NCBI GenBank assembly: GCA_015680685.1
Contig: MNCI01036789.1
Span: forward strand, 6,861-27,002
Length of the DNA: 20,142 bases
Direction of reading: 5' to 3'
Source of the DNA: Gnetum montanum
Lineage: Eukaryota > Streptophyta > Gnetopsida > Gnetales > Gnetaceae
Position 1 is the first letter of the stretch; each line of letters starts with the position of its first letter. The notes beneath the pieces are model-generated. The model did not search any database. It was not told the origin of the DNA and was given only the letters and a program-made list of their open reading frames with translations. This document shows, piece by piece, positions 1 through 8,379 of the stretch. Both the position numbers and the translations under genes were made by a program.

Positions 1-735
1 GGGGTTTCTCTGCTCGACCACAATCAGTGAAGGGGGAAATGCCCCTGGATTGTTCTGGAGCAGTAGGCCTGGTTTGCGGTGTGTGCGTTTTTCTGCTTTC
101 CTTGATGTCTTTCTTGGTGGGGAAGCGGGCATTCTCTTGAATGCGTTGTTTTCCAGTTCCATGTTGGCATGCTCGTGGTCGGATTTTTCATTTCTGAGAT
201 GCGGAGTGGTGAGTCTTTTGCTTTGCATTGATTGGCAGAGCAGAGACGATTGCTGCAGTGTCCCGGTGCTGGTGTTCGGGGTTGAGCTCTGCGATGTGAT
301 ACAGGCCAAAGGGGTTCGCCATTTACGAGTGCGTGGGTGAGCTTGCTGCTGATGTTTCAGTTTTGGCCTTGGCATGGGCATGGCAGGCCATTGCGCCGAT
401 TTCGGTGCCGCTGCCACGAGCAGATCATGCGCGGCTGCTGCGCCTTGAACTTCGCGCCGCTCTGCAGGTTTTTTCCCCTTTTTTCTTGGGTTTTGTGGAG
501 TGTGCTGGGCGGGGTGCTGGCTGGGTCCCCCTGCGGGGGGCGGCCTGCCCGCCAGTGGGGTTTCTTGTCGGTCTCGGGGCGGGGGGCGCTGAATTTTGTC
601 CCCACCCCCTGTCTTTCTGTTTTTCTGTTCTTTCAGTCATGGGCGCTATGGGGCCGCGGTTTGGTGGTCCGCGCTACGCGCAGGTGTACCTCATTTTTTT
701 GGAAATATACTCTCGACCTTTTCCTAAAAAAAAAA
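1..735 (+). mobile_element. 3' end of a LINE (non-LTR retrotransposon), GC-rich remnant
   Basis: This block is much richer in G and C than the AT-rich DNA that follows and ends in a run of ten A (726-735). Its last 60 or so bases align with the 3' end of the LINE at 12415-12478. Both have a T-run, then GAAAT or GGAAAT, then CTCGACCTTTT, then A10. That shared terminus makes this the 3' tail of a related but different LINE. Upstream of about 670 I find no alignable match to the other LINE, so most of the block may be a divergent 3' untranslated region. Two overlapping frames of about 168 codons (333-846) run through it, but they show no LINE protein motif and are probably chance frames in GC-rich DNA. 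The element is cut by the window start. Confidence 0.6.
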
Positions 736-1235
736 CTTATTTTATTAAATTTTCTGGCTTGTGTACTCTTTATTCTTTATGGTTTATTCAACTTCTTAGT
801 CTTTATGACAATAAGCAACCTCTTAAATATTTCTGGTGATAAATAAAAAGAGTATACTTAAGCTGGAAAATGACATCTTTTTCACTATTTTGGTCCCACT
901 TGTATTACAGGTTATAAAATCATTTTGAAAACCTTAACCAAAATTATTGTAAAGATTTATATGATTGTTTTAAAATGTTCGTAAAGTTGGACACTTACAG
1001 CTCCGTTTACAACGTAATGGAAAAATTCGAACAAATATGAATATGATGATACAAGATGAAAAGTTATTCGTACTAGCAAAGGAAAATAAACCGCACCTGC
1101 TGTGAATTTTCACAAACACAAACAGTATTAATGGCTTCCCATGGGACTTATTGGCTATTTGAAAGTATACGACAACGGAAGGCAAAGTAGAGCTACGCAC
1201 CGTAGTGAATGGAGATAAACAGCAGCGACAGGGAA
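736..1235. other. AT-rich stretch without recognisable gene
   Basis: This DNA follows the LINE A-tail. Short frames exist on both strands, the longest about 76 codons on the minus strand (970-1200). None has a recognisable domain. It may hold upstream regulatory sequence of the candidate gene that starts near 1236, but nothing shows this directly. Confidence 0.4.
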
Positions 1236-1244
1236 TATATATAA
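1236..1244 (+). promoter_or_regulatory. Candidate TATA box
   Basis: The sequence TATATATAA lies about 270 bases upstream of the ATG at 1515, which is followed by a signal peptide. Plant transcription normally starts about 30 bases downstream, which would give a 5' leader of roughly 240 bases. In AT-rich DNA such a motif is common by chance, so this rests mainly on its position. Confidence 0.3.
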
Positions 1245-1251
1245 TGACACA

Positions 1252-1518
1252 GTGTTAATCAAATCATATGGCGGTTTTGATGAGCATTTAGTGTCTAAGC
1301 CCATTGTTATCCATATTGAGCGGTTTGGAGCAGATCCGGGAGATCCTATTCTCATAGAGAAGAAGCCTAAGTCCACAGATGAAGTTGCAACTAAGGAACA
1401 TGCTTTACTAGCATATTACATAGCTGGTTCTATTGGATATGAACGAAATCAGAGAAGAAGCCTGGGAAGTAAGTTAGAGCAGCAACCAAACGGGATACAA
1501 ATACATAGAGAAGAATGA
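1252..1518 (+). CDS. Open frame of 88 codons in the leader of the secreted-peptide candidate
   Basis: I do not recognise this frame. It is hydrophilic, has no signal peptide or domain, and looks more codon-like than its surroundings. Its TGA (1516-1518) overlaps the ATG of the downstream signal-peptide frame (1515-1517), so the two share ATGA. If the TATA box at 1236 is used, this would be an upstream frame in the same transcript and could affect translation of the downstream one. It could equally be a chance frame or an exon relic. Confidence 0.2.
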   Translation: MLIKSYGGFDEHLVSKPIVIHIERFGADPGDPILIEKKPKSTDEVATKEHALLAYYIAGSIGYERNQRRSLGSKLEQQPNGIQIHREE

Positions 1519-1929
1519 AGGTTGACAAGATTGCAGTCTGCCTCTTCATCCTCTTGCTACTAAGCGTTACTCAGGCAAATGGTTTTGTAAGTTTTCTTTT
1601 TCTTAGGTAAGCAATATCTACCCTCCTAAGATTAAATATCTAACAATTAAATATCTAACTTATTCTTGTGAACCAGGTTCTTTCAACCAAAAACGCCCTC
1701 ACTTACCTATTTTTGTTCTGTAACACGGAAAATTGAGAAAATAATCAATAGCGTAACCCTGAGCAAAAGGAGCCTTGGACGGAAATTTGCGAGAAGGATC
1801 GGCTCCCCTGGATCCAGTGGAAACTGCCATTACCCAGTCGGATGCCCAGGAATTCCAGAAAATAAGCCATACCACAGTATGTCAGCAGCCCAGTATGTTC
1901 TCCCGGGTTTGGTTGCTTTTCAGAATTAA
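1515..1929 (+). CDS. Candidate small secreted peptide precursor, two exons
   Basis: The ATG at 1515 opens a clear signal peptide: a short basic start (MKVDK), a hydrophobic core of about 14 residues, then a likely cleavage site near TQA-NG. Two donors follow, GTAAGT at 1587 and GTAAGC at 1607. The second (phase 2) joins in frame to the acceptor ending at 1676 after a pyrimidine-rich tract, and the frame stays open to TAA at 1927-1929, giving about 114 residues. An alternative pairs donor 1587 with an acceptor ending at 1737, in the same downstream frame. The second exon has basic pairs (KR, RR) followed by IGSPGSSGNC and HYPVGCPGIPENKPYH: rich in Gly and Pro, with two cysteines six residues apart. 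A further donor-like GTATGT at 1877 leaves room for a third exon. Signal peptide, dibasic sites and short Cys-containing tail suggest a processed secreted peptide. I do not recognise the family, and a decayed fragment of a larger gene is also possible. Confidence 0.4.
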
Positions 1930-1983
1930 AAAAAGCTCATTGGCTGGTTGGTTTTGGTCAAGTTCTGTCATACGAACCGTGGA

Positions 1984-2027
1984 ATTCTGTTTAGACTCTC
2001 AACGTGGGATTCTGTTTAGACTCTCAA
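1984..2027. repeat. Two-copy tandem repeat, 25-bp period
   Basis: A 19-base word, ATTCTGTTTAGACTCTCAA, occurs at 1984 and again, identical, at 2009. It lies just after the possible end of the secreted-peptide candidate. Confidence 0.8.
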
Positions 2028-2104
2028 AATATACTTATTCTGCGGACTTTTGGCTTCTTTCCAGATACTTTAACGTTCATGAATCTTCCCACTCCATTGT
2101 CGTT

Positions 2105-2161
2105 TTTCACCATAAGTATCAGTATGATGAAAGTAGAGTTTCTGAGTTTCACCATAAGTAT
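2105..2161. repeat. Two-copy direct repeat, about 42-bp period
   Basis: The word TTTCACCATAAGTAT occurs near 2105 and again near 2147. The intervening bases do not repeat well. It is probably a local duplication in noncoding DNA. Confidence 0.6.
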
Positions 2162-3056
2162 AACTTTAATATCTGGGTTTCAGATTTGGTCAACGAAGAT
2201 TTCCTGTTCTGCAATCAAATATTCTAATTTTTTTACTATGAATTACTTTTTTTTTATTTTTTATATAATATCCAATTTCAATAACTTTGATCTTGGTTTT
2301 CCAGCCAATTAAGATTTCTAATTTTTCAATCAAATATTTAAATTAAAATTTTCTACCTATGTAAATTTTTATAACTACATCACTATATGCACTTCACGGG
2401 CTACATTCATGCATGTATGTTATGATTGTAGCGCAACCATTCATGGGCTTTAATACAAAATTCTCATTTTCCTGTCCTTTTGATGTTTGGGAAAAAGGAT
2501 TAATAAATTGGTATTTGTAAAGCTCTAGGTCTTTTCTAACTAATCATCAAAGTTTCTATTAAGAAAATGATAAATTTTAAAAGACTTTATCTTTTGATAG
2601 TATGGGCAATTCAAGCATTTAATCTCATCAAATTTAGGATTAATTGTGTATATCCTACCAAGTTATATTAAGAATGTATAGAAGATTGATTACATAAAAT
2701 TTGTGTTAAACATAATACAGGATAGATACCATCCTATACCACAATGTTATGTAAATGATAATTAAAAATACTTTTAGTTGATTTTAGTTTAGTTAAAAAT
2801 AACTAAAAAATAAGAAAAAGAACTTTATAGGAATTATTAAATATTTTATTACTTATATTGAAACTAAAAACTCAAATTGAGCCATTATAACATCCAATGG
2901 ATATATTGGATAATAGAAGTATACATTATATGCATTTTGAAAATATCATTAAGAAAATCACCANAATTGATGAGGAATAACAATACATAAATAGTTTGCT
3001 TTTGAATTAAAGCCTTCCTTGATACTATTCAAAAGAATTTTTTTTAATATAATTAA
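2162..3056. other. AT-rich noncoding stretch
   Basis: No coding frame, RNA gene or recognisable element is visible. The sequence is strongly AT-rich, with many short A and T runs, and contains one undetermined base at 2964. It ends where the first LTR-like copy begins with TGAGCAA at 3057. Confidence 0.5.
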
Positions 3057-3780
3057 TGAGCAATGAGTGTTTTCTACATACAACCATAGGAATTACAACT
3101 GTTTATATGCAATCTAGTTCAATTCCATGGATGGGGCTAGTGTGGTATCTAGATTGTTAAGTGTTGACCATAAGTTACTACCTTCTCACTTGAACTAGTA
3201 ATAGCTTTATCATATATGATTTAGTCCAATGTAAGACATATGATTATTGATGTTATGTGGCTATGGTTAAGCTAGATAAAATCATAGAGATTAATTATTA
3301 AATTAATATGAGTAATAATTAGAAGATAAATTCTAAGCTAGCCTAAGGGTGATAAGTGTTCATTTGTAGCTTGTTGTACATATTTTGAACTCATATATCC
3401 ATTGCTAGGATTACCAAGTGTTATGTTATTATGTGAACCAAGCAATAATACCACTAGGATTACCAAGTAAATACATGTTTATGTTCAAAACTAATCACGC
3501 TCATTCTACTAATTGATTAACATGCAAAATAAATAAATAAATATTAACTAACTACATGGAAAGCAAATTACATTATAATAAAATTTATTCTAAGTCAAAG
3601 TGCTATAATAAATATGAACAATCTTGAACTTATTACCATGGAATGTATTTAGGAACAATGCCACATGAATAAATGTTATATAATTGATACAAATCCATGT
3701 TTTGGGGACTTAGTGATTGTTTGCTAAGATTATCAAAAAAATACAATATTATGGCTACACTACTAATAAAATCAAAATTT
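3057..3780 (+). mobile_element. LTR-family copy A, plus orientation (solo or truncated LTR)
   Basis: The copy starts with TGAGCAATGAGTG, matching TGAGCAACAAGTAG of the well-bounded copy at 13131-14051. The spacing to the next conserved block (38 bases, CATAGGAATT versus CATATGAATC) is the same. Further shared blocks follow in the same order: GCAATCTAGTTCAATTCCA (3109-3127), CTAGCCTAAGGGTGATAAG, CTAGGATTACCAAGTG, AAAGTGCTATAATAAATATG and GGGACTTAG. No protein-coding frame is present. The 3' boundary is uncertain because an inverted copy abuts it. The copies are strongly diverged, so the insertion is old. Confidence 0.55.
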
Positions 3781-3789
3781 TCAAGGACT

Positions 3790-4290
3790 ATGATATAAGA
3801 TATAAGATATCACAGCTCTGATAACATAGCACATGCTACGTTGTTGTATATGTGATATTGTAGGATGTGCGTCAACCTATAAACACAACACTTAGGTTCA
3901 TGGATTTGCAATAGATTTTTTCCCATAGTAGCGCTACTCTATGAGCTTGTTTTCATGATTTTAGTTCCAAGTACCTAGCAGTGTATGCCCACAGTGTGGT
4001 GTTGAGTTATCGTATGGAGTCTTTATTTGAGTGAAGTGTACTTGGACACGTTTCATGATCAGCAATAAAGATTGAGATTACTTATCACCATTGCAACATT
4101 CAAATAGTTTTCTTAATGTTTACTTAGAATAATTTTTACTATTTTAACTTAGATTACTAATTATAGCTTTCCCAGTTAATGTTTACTATTCCATGCACTT
4201 TACTTTCACTATCATTAAGTAGTATGGATACAACTAGTTTTGAGTACTAAGTGGAGCTATCTAGTAACCCAGTAGTAGTACACTTACTGA
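3790..4290 (-). mobile_element. LTR-family copy B, minus orientation, truncated
   Basis: Read on the minus strand, this segment aligns with copy D (6841-7700) from about 7240 to 7600. Shared blocks include ACTGGGTTACTAGATAG against AGGGTTACTAAGTG, TGTTGCAATGGTGATAAG against TGTTGCAATAGAGAGAAG, and TTTATAGG against the TATA-like TTTATATAGG. The part that should carry the LTR 5' end is missing where copy C begins. Copies A and B therefore lie tail to tail. Both limits are approximate. Confidence 0.45.
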
Positions 4291-5150
4291 AGAGTGGTGA
4301 GGTACCCCTACACTCAACCATACGAAATGAGCGTAGCATGCACGATCCGGTCGAACTCCACAAACTAAATGCCTAAACGCCGCAAGGAACACTTGGGGTT
4401 AATTAATCATTGTTTTCTCAGACTTACTTGTTGTTGTCATGGTGTATGGTTAAGTAAGTTCGAGGTATATGATTTTTTTGGTCTTTTCAGGTTTATCTCC
4501 TATGCTAAAGAGTGAAGGGTTGAGAAACTAAAACTAACTCTAACTACAGCACTAAGTTCTAGCATCAGCATCCATTCCCACTTGCCGTACACACCCTAAA
4601 CTATGCAACTGTGGCTACCAAACGCTAATCGTTACTGGGATAACCACACGTAACGCACGTGCTCGAAGCGGTCGTACTAAGGCACCTAACTAGCCTAAGT
4701 GTGACGAGCAGCTGATTCCTTGACTAGCCGTACACATCCATAGATGCTTGTAATCAAGTCGTACTCATCCCACGTTCTAGAAGATAAGGGTGAGAGAATC
4801 TAATTGCGAGGAGTAGTCGATTCCTTGGCTAGCCGTACACATTCGTCGATGCTCGTAACCAAGTTGTACTCATGCCGCGTTATTAGGAAAGCAATAAATA
4901 ACATTAAATAAACCTATCTATGTACTGCAAGGTTTATCCACAAAGCTCATCTTTATTGTCGTACACAACTTGCGTTCAAGTACAAAGCTACTCGAATAAA
5001 GAACCATTCACTTGGCGGACTCCTACTGCTGGCACATGGAAAATATTCTATCTCTGGGGTGATCAATCCGCCAGAGCTTTGCTAATTCTAGCGTAGGATG
5101 TTAAATGAGGNTGAATGAAAACTCATCCTTGAGTTCCTTACAATAATATC
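4291..5150 (+). mobile_element. LTR-family copy C, plus orientation
   Basis: The block ACCATACGAAATGAGCG with GCACGATCCGGTCGAACTCC matches CCATATGAATCATAAGCG with GCACGATCTAGTCAAATTCC of copy D. Counting back by the spacing kept in copies A, D and E puts the 5' end near 4288-4291, where the usual TGAG is no longer perfect. Downstream, CTAACTAGCCTAAGTGTGACG and the run from TACTGCAAGG to GGCACATGG (about 4925-5040) also align with D. This copy has more C and G and keeps more CpG than the others. It contains an internal tandem duplication. Similarity fades after about 5120, so the 3' end is uncertain. One base at 5111 is undetermined. Confidence 0.5.
4704..4880. repeat. Tandem duplication, 105-bp period, inside LTR copy C
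   Basis: About 72 bases starting near 4704 recur from 4809. The shared core includes CTAGCCGTACACAT, GATGCT and GTACTCAT. The copies differ at several sites, so the duplication is not recent. A weaker third version may lie at 4580-4680, with CCGTACACA and GTCGTACT. Confidence 0.7.
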
Positions 5151-5232
5151 AGGTAGGTATGGGATTATTGAGGGGAATGGAACTCATAGGCTGATATGTG
5201 AACGGATCATTATTACAAGACTTGACAAAACT

Positions 5233-5260
5233 GGTGTTCATGACAACAAGGGTGAACACC
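5233..5260. repeat. Perfect 8-bp inverted repeat with 12-base loop
   Basis: GGTGTTCA (5233-5240) and TGAACACC (5253-5260) can form a small hairpin. No T-run follows. No function is evident. Confidence 0.5.
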
Positions 5261-5294
5261 TTATTACAATGACATCAGGCCACATTTGGCAGCT

Positions 5295-5338
5295 AAGAGA
5301 AAGGAGAAGAGAGAAGAGGAGAGAAGAAGAGAGAAAAG
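5295..5338 (+). repeat. 44-base pure purine tract
   Basis: Every base from 5295 to 5338 is A or G, mostly as GAGA and GAAGA units. LTR elements carry a polypurine tract just before the 3' LTR, but this is longer than usual and no TG-starting LTR follows directly. A decayed GA microsatellite is the simplest reading. Confidence 0.6.
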
Positions 5339-6840
5339 TCTTGCTACTGCCAACGCCTAGGTTGCACCATTCGTGTCCATCGAGAAGCGCACCATCGATC
5401 TTGCTCCTTGCATAGTTACTTTCAGCACTGCTTCATTCCAAGTGTTTGCTCCAGATCCATTCCATTGTTGTATGATGGCCATCTGCACACACAACACAAT
5501 CATATATTAGCAAGGGTAATTGAATCATCATGTAATTGATACCTTGCTACGGTGTAGGTCCATTGGCTAGGTTGTGGTATGGCTAATATGGATTTGGGAA
5601 GATGTAGTAATGATTACTACCGAAGGTGTAGGGGTTAGGAAGAAAATCAAAAATTTCGGGGCTAGGAGAAAATCGAAAAATGTGGGTCCCGTACCCCCAT
5701 GACTAAGCGCAAACCTCTGGTAGCATTAGAATGGAGAAAGAAGAGTAAGAAAGATAGGTAAAAAGGGACAACTATGGAATCAATAAAGTGGATATCAATA
5801 TCAAGATGGAAATGAACGAAAATAAAATTAATTGCAAAATGTTAAGGAAAAGAAGTTAACTAATGTTCCAAATAGGAATGTCAGTGGATCCTCTCCAAAG
5901 TAGGCGCATGCCGTTAATGCCCTGATAGACCCACATTCAAAGAGTCCGTAGGCTCTGGGAATGTCCTTTGGAACAAGAGTTAAAGTTTTAACCACAAGCA
6001 GTTACCAAAAAGAAAACAACATATCGACCAAAATATACACTAATGATACAACTGGCAATAAGGTGAACAATGAAGAGAAGGATGGAGAGAACAGAAATGG
6101 AATGGAATCCCAAGAACAAGGTGGTGTATAGCCCCTTGTGCATTTGATGATTAATGTGACTTGGCAAATCTCATTCCAACTCTGGCCTTAAACCAACCAC
6201 TTCCAGTGACTTTGCATCAATACATTCGGTTAAACCATCCACTTGGGTAACAAGAATGCATCTCCAAAGAGCCACCACCAGTCCGATGAAACAAAAGAGG
6301 TAATGGGAAGCGAGAAGGGCCTTAGTTAGAGGGAACACTTTTGTTCCATAACCAGTGCTTGTAGCCCAAAGTTATTCCGTCTAAGGGGTGTGCTTTGAAT
6401 CCTCACTTTGGTTGTTTTTTTTTTTTTGTGTTTTGTGTTTTCATGCGTGGGGACCACACCATGCAAAGACTTCTTATTTTTATTGTCTCAGCTTCCAACA
6501 ATTGGATAACATTGGAATAGTAAGAAAACTCAAGAAGAAAACATCAAAGCATCCAAGTGAATGACCAACACAAAAGCACCAAGTTCCCTTGAATGTTAAC
6601 AACTTCACCATTTGAAAAAGTTATTCCTTCTCATTCTCCCTTCTTTCTTTCTTTACTTTTCTTGATTTTTCTTGGTTCTCTTTTAATTATGATACAATAA
6701 TTACATACTTTCTTATATAGCTTTTGAAGGGTAGTTAGGTTAACCATTGTAGGCTAACTTAACATAAGGATAAAATAGAATTAGTGACTAATGTGGCCAC
6801 AAATTACATCTTATTAACATTCAATAAGAATATTATTCAA

Positions 6841-7703
6841 TGAGTAGTAAATATTCCATACACACGACCATATGAATCATAAGCGTAGATGCACGATCTA
6901 GTCAAATTCCATGGACATCTTCCACCTAAGTAGTCTATGTCCTAGATAGTCAAACATAAGGTTACTAGTTGCTATCTTTTCAATCATCACTCATATTAAT
7001 TCCATCTATATCACTAAGTTTGATTAAGGTGTAAGATATCTATATCTATAATTTTACTATTTTTTTATCTTTAAAAGTATTAAGGGAAAGAAATAGGTGA
7101 AATATTAAACTTTACCTAATTAATTACTAAACTATCCTAAATGTAGAGTATCTATTCCCACTTTCTAAATATATCCTGAACTTATACTAACTTTGTTGAG
7201 TTGCCAAGTGCCTATTGTTGGGCATAGCAAGTATTCACTACTAGGGTTACTAAGTGTTATTATATTATGCTTGAAGTGGTCGTACTCATGTTACTACAAA
7301 ATGAAATATTAGACATTTAAGTACAAAAAGGTAAATTGCATATAAAGTAAAATTATTGAAAGTAAACATAAGCTAATCTAAGTGTTGCAATAGAGAGAAG
7401 CAATCTTGATTTTATTTCCATCATGCAACAGTGTCTCAATACATCTTACACTTGAATAAAACTCTGTACAATTATTTTAATCTATACTATAGGCACTTAG
7501 ATGAAAATTTCATCAAGTTCTACAAAAGAAAACTATAATAGTTTGGCTAATAGAATGACCAAAGGTATCATACATGTGGCTAATGTGGATATTTATATAG
7601 GCTTTGGAAGGATCGTCATCAATGTATATGCCCCAATGCATCCAAAGATGCATCAATGGGCATGCATCGATGGGCATGTGTTTGAGAACCAGCCAGTGGC
7701 TCA
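6841..7703 (+). mobile_element. LTR-family copy D, plus orientation, nearly full length
   Basis: The copy begins TGAGTAGTAA at 6841 and matches copy E (minus strand of 13131-14051) almost end to end in block order. These blocks include CATATGAATCA, CTATCCTAAATG, CTACTAGGGTTAC, TGCTTGAAGTGGTCGTACTC, GTGTTGCAATAGAG, AGGCACTTA and ACATGTGGC, then a TATA-like TTATATAG at 7593-7600. The tail, rich in CAATGGGCATGCAT words, resembles the tail of E. A TATA motif in the last quarter and a TG start fit an LTR. The 3' end may be CTCA at 7701-7703 or may be cut by the LINE near 7686. I see no convincing target-site duplication. The 225-codon frame starting at 7501 spans this LTR and the LINE, so its first third is not a real protein. 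Confidence 0.6.
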
Positions 7704-8178
7704 GGCTCAGCATTGGCCGGGGAGCGACCAGGGCCACCCAGCAGGGTACACGACCACACTTGATGACGGATGGTACGTTTTTGGCAAGAAGGGCCATGTG
7801 GCCAACAAGAAACCGCCAGCACCCAAAGAGGGGGCTCGACGTCCGGGGAAGGGCGCTGCCTCAAAGGGAGTAGCCTCCAGGGCTGCACCAAGCAGGGGAC
7901 CACTCTCAGGGGAACCAATGGAGCTAATACTGCAGGGAGCTCACCATGCGGAGCCATCGGGGATGGGTCAGGGTACCACAGCCAGTGTGGTGAGTAAGTC
8001 GTATATTCACGCGCTAGTTGGGACCGGTGCTCTACACTCTGTGGATGACCAGCAGACGACCTCTCAGGCAGGGGCAGAGCTACGCCATGGCTCACACAGA
8101 ACACCCTGCACCCCCAAGTTGGGGGGCAGGCCCTTTCCAAGGGGGTCTATCCCAGCCACTAATCACGGACCAGATTAA
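7686..8178 (+). pseudogene. C-terminal part of LINE ORF1
   Basis: The frame runs to a stop at 8176-8178 and encodes a Pro/Gly/Ala-rich, basic segment. Near its start is DGWYVFGKKGH, like the DGW plus basic cluster seen toward the end of plant LINE ORF1 proteins, which bind RNA. The RRM-like part and zinc knuckle expected upstream are missing because the element is truncated. About 200 bases separate its stop from the ORF2 ATG at 8380. The assignment rests on position before the endonuclease and on composition. Confidence 0.5.
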
Positions 8179-8379
8179 CACCAGTCGGGGTTCGGTGCGG
8201 CTCAGCTCCCCTCCCAAAGAGATGAAAAGCCTGCGCAAACCAGGAATGCCGGTATCCCTTCACATGGCAAAGGTCGGACGACCGGATAGCCTCACCCACT
8301 GACAGAAGGCCACGTAGCTTTTCGTAGATTTGGGAGTGCAGCCCATGCTCCAGGAGGTGTACCAACGTTCCATGTCTCC

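Larger units (their letters stand above)
5151..6840. other. Noncoding stretch between LTR copies C and D
   Basis: No frame or domain is recognisable on either strand over about 1.7 kb. Visible structures are an 8-bp inverted repeat, a pure purine tract and a T13 run at 6415-6427. As it sits between two LTR-like copies in the same orientation it could be the internal part of a noncoding LTR element. The flanking copies are too diverged to be an obvious pair, and I see no primer-binding site. Confidence 0.35.

Noticed and set aside
333-846. Two overlapping frames of about 168 codons as a protein gene
   Set aside because: They lie in GC-rich LINE 3' sequence, show no domain, and read through the LINE tail and A-run.
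1738-1876. EPF/EPFL stomatal peptide
   Set aside because: The RR-IGS-P stretch looks similar at first, but EPFL peptides have six or more cysteines in a fixed pattern and this has two.
3057-7703. A single intact LTR retrotransposon with matched LTRs
   Set aside because: The copies are too diverged from each other to be a pair, no primer-binding site or gag-pol is seen, and one copy is inverted.
7619-8140. Minus-strand frame of 173 codons
   Set aside because: It is the shadow of the LINE ORF1 tail on the GC-rich opposite strand and has no recognisable motif.
7501-8178. One 225-codon protein starting at 7501
   Set aside because: Its first 60 codons lie in LTR copy D and the rest in the LINE, so the frame is an accident of juxtaposition.
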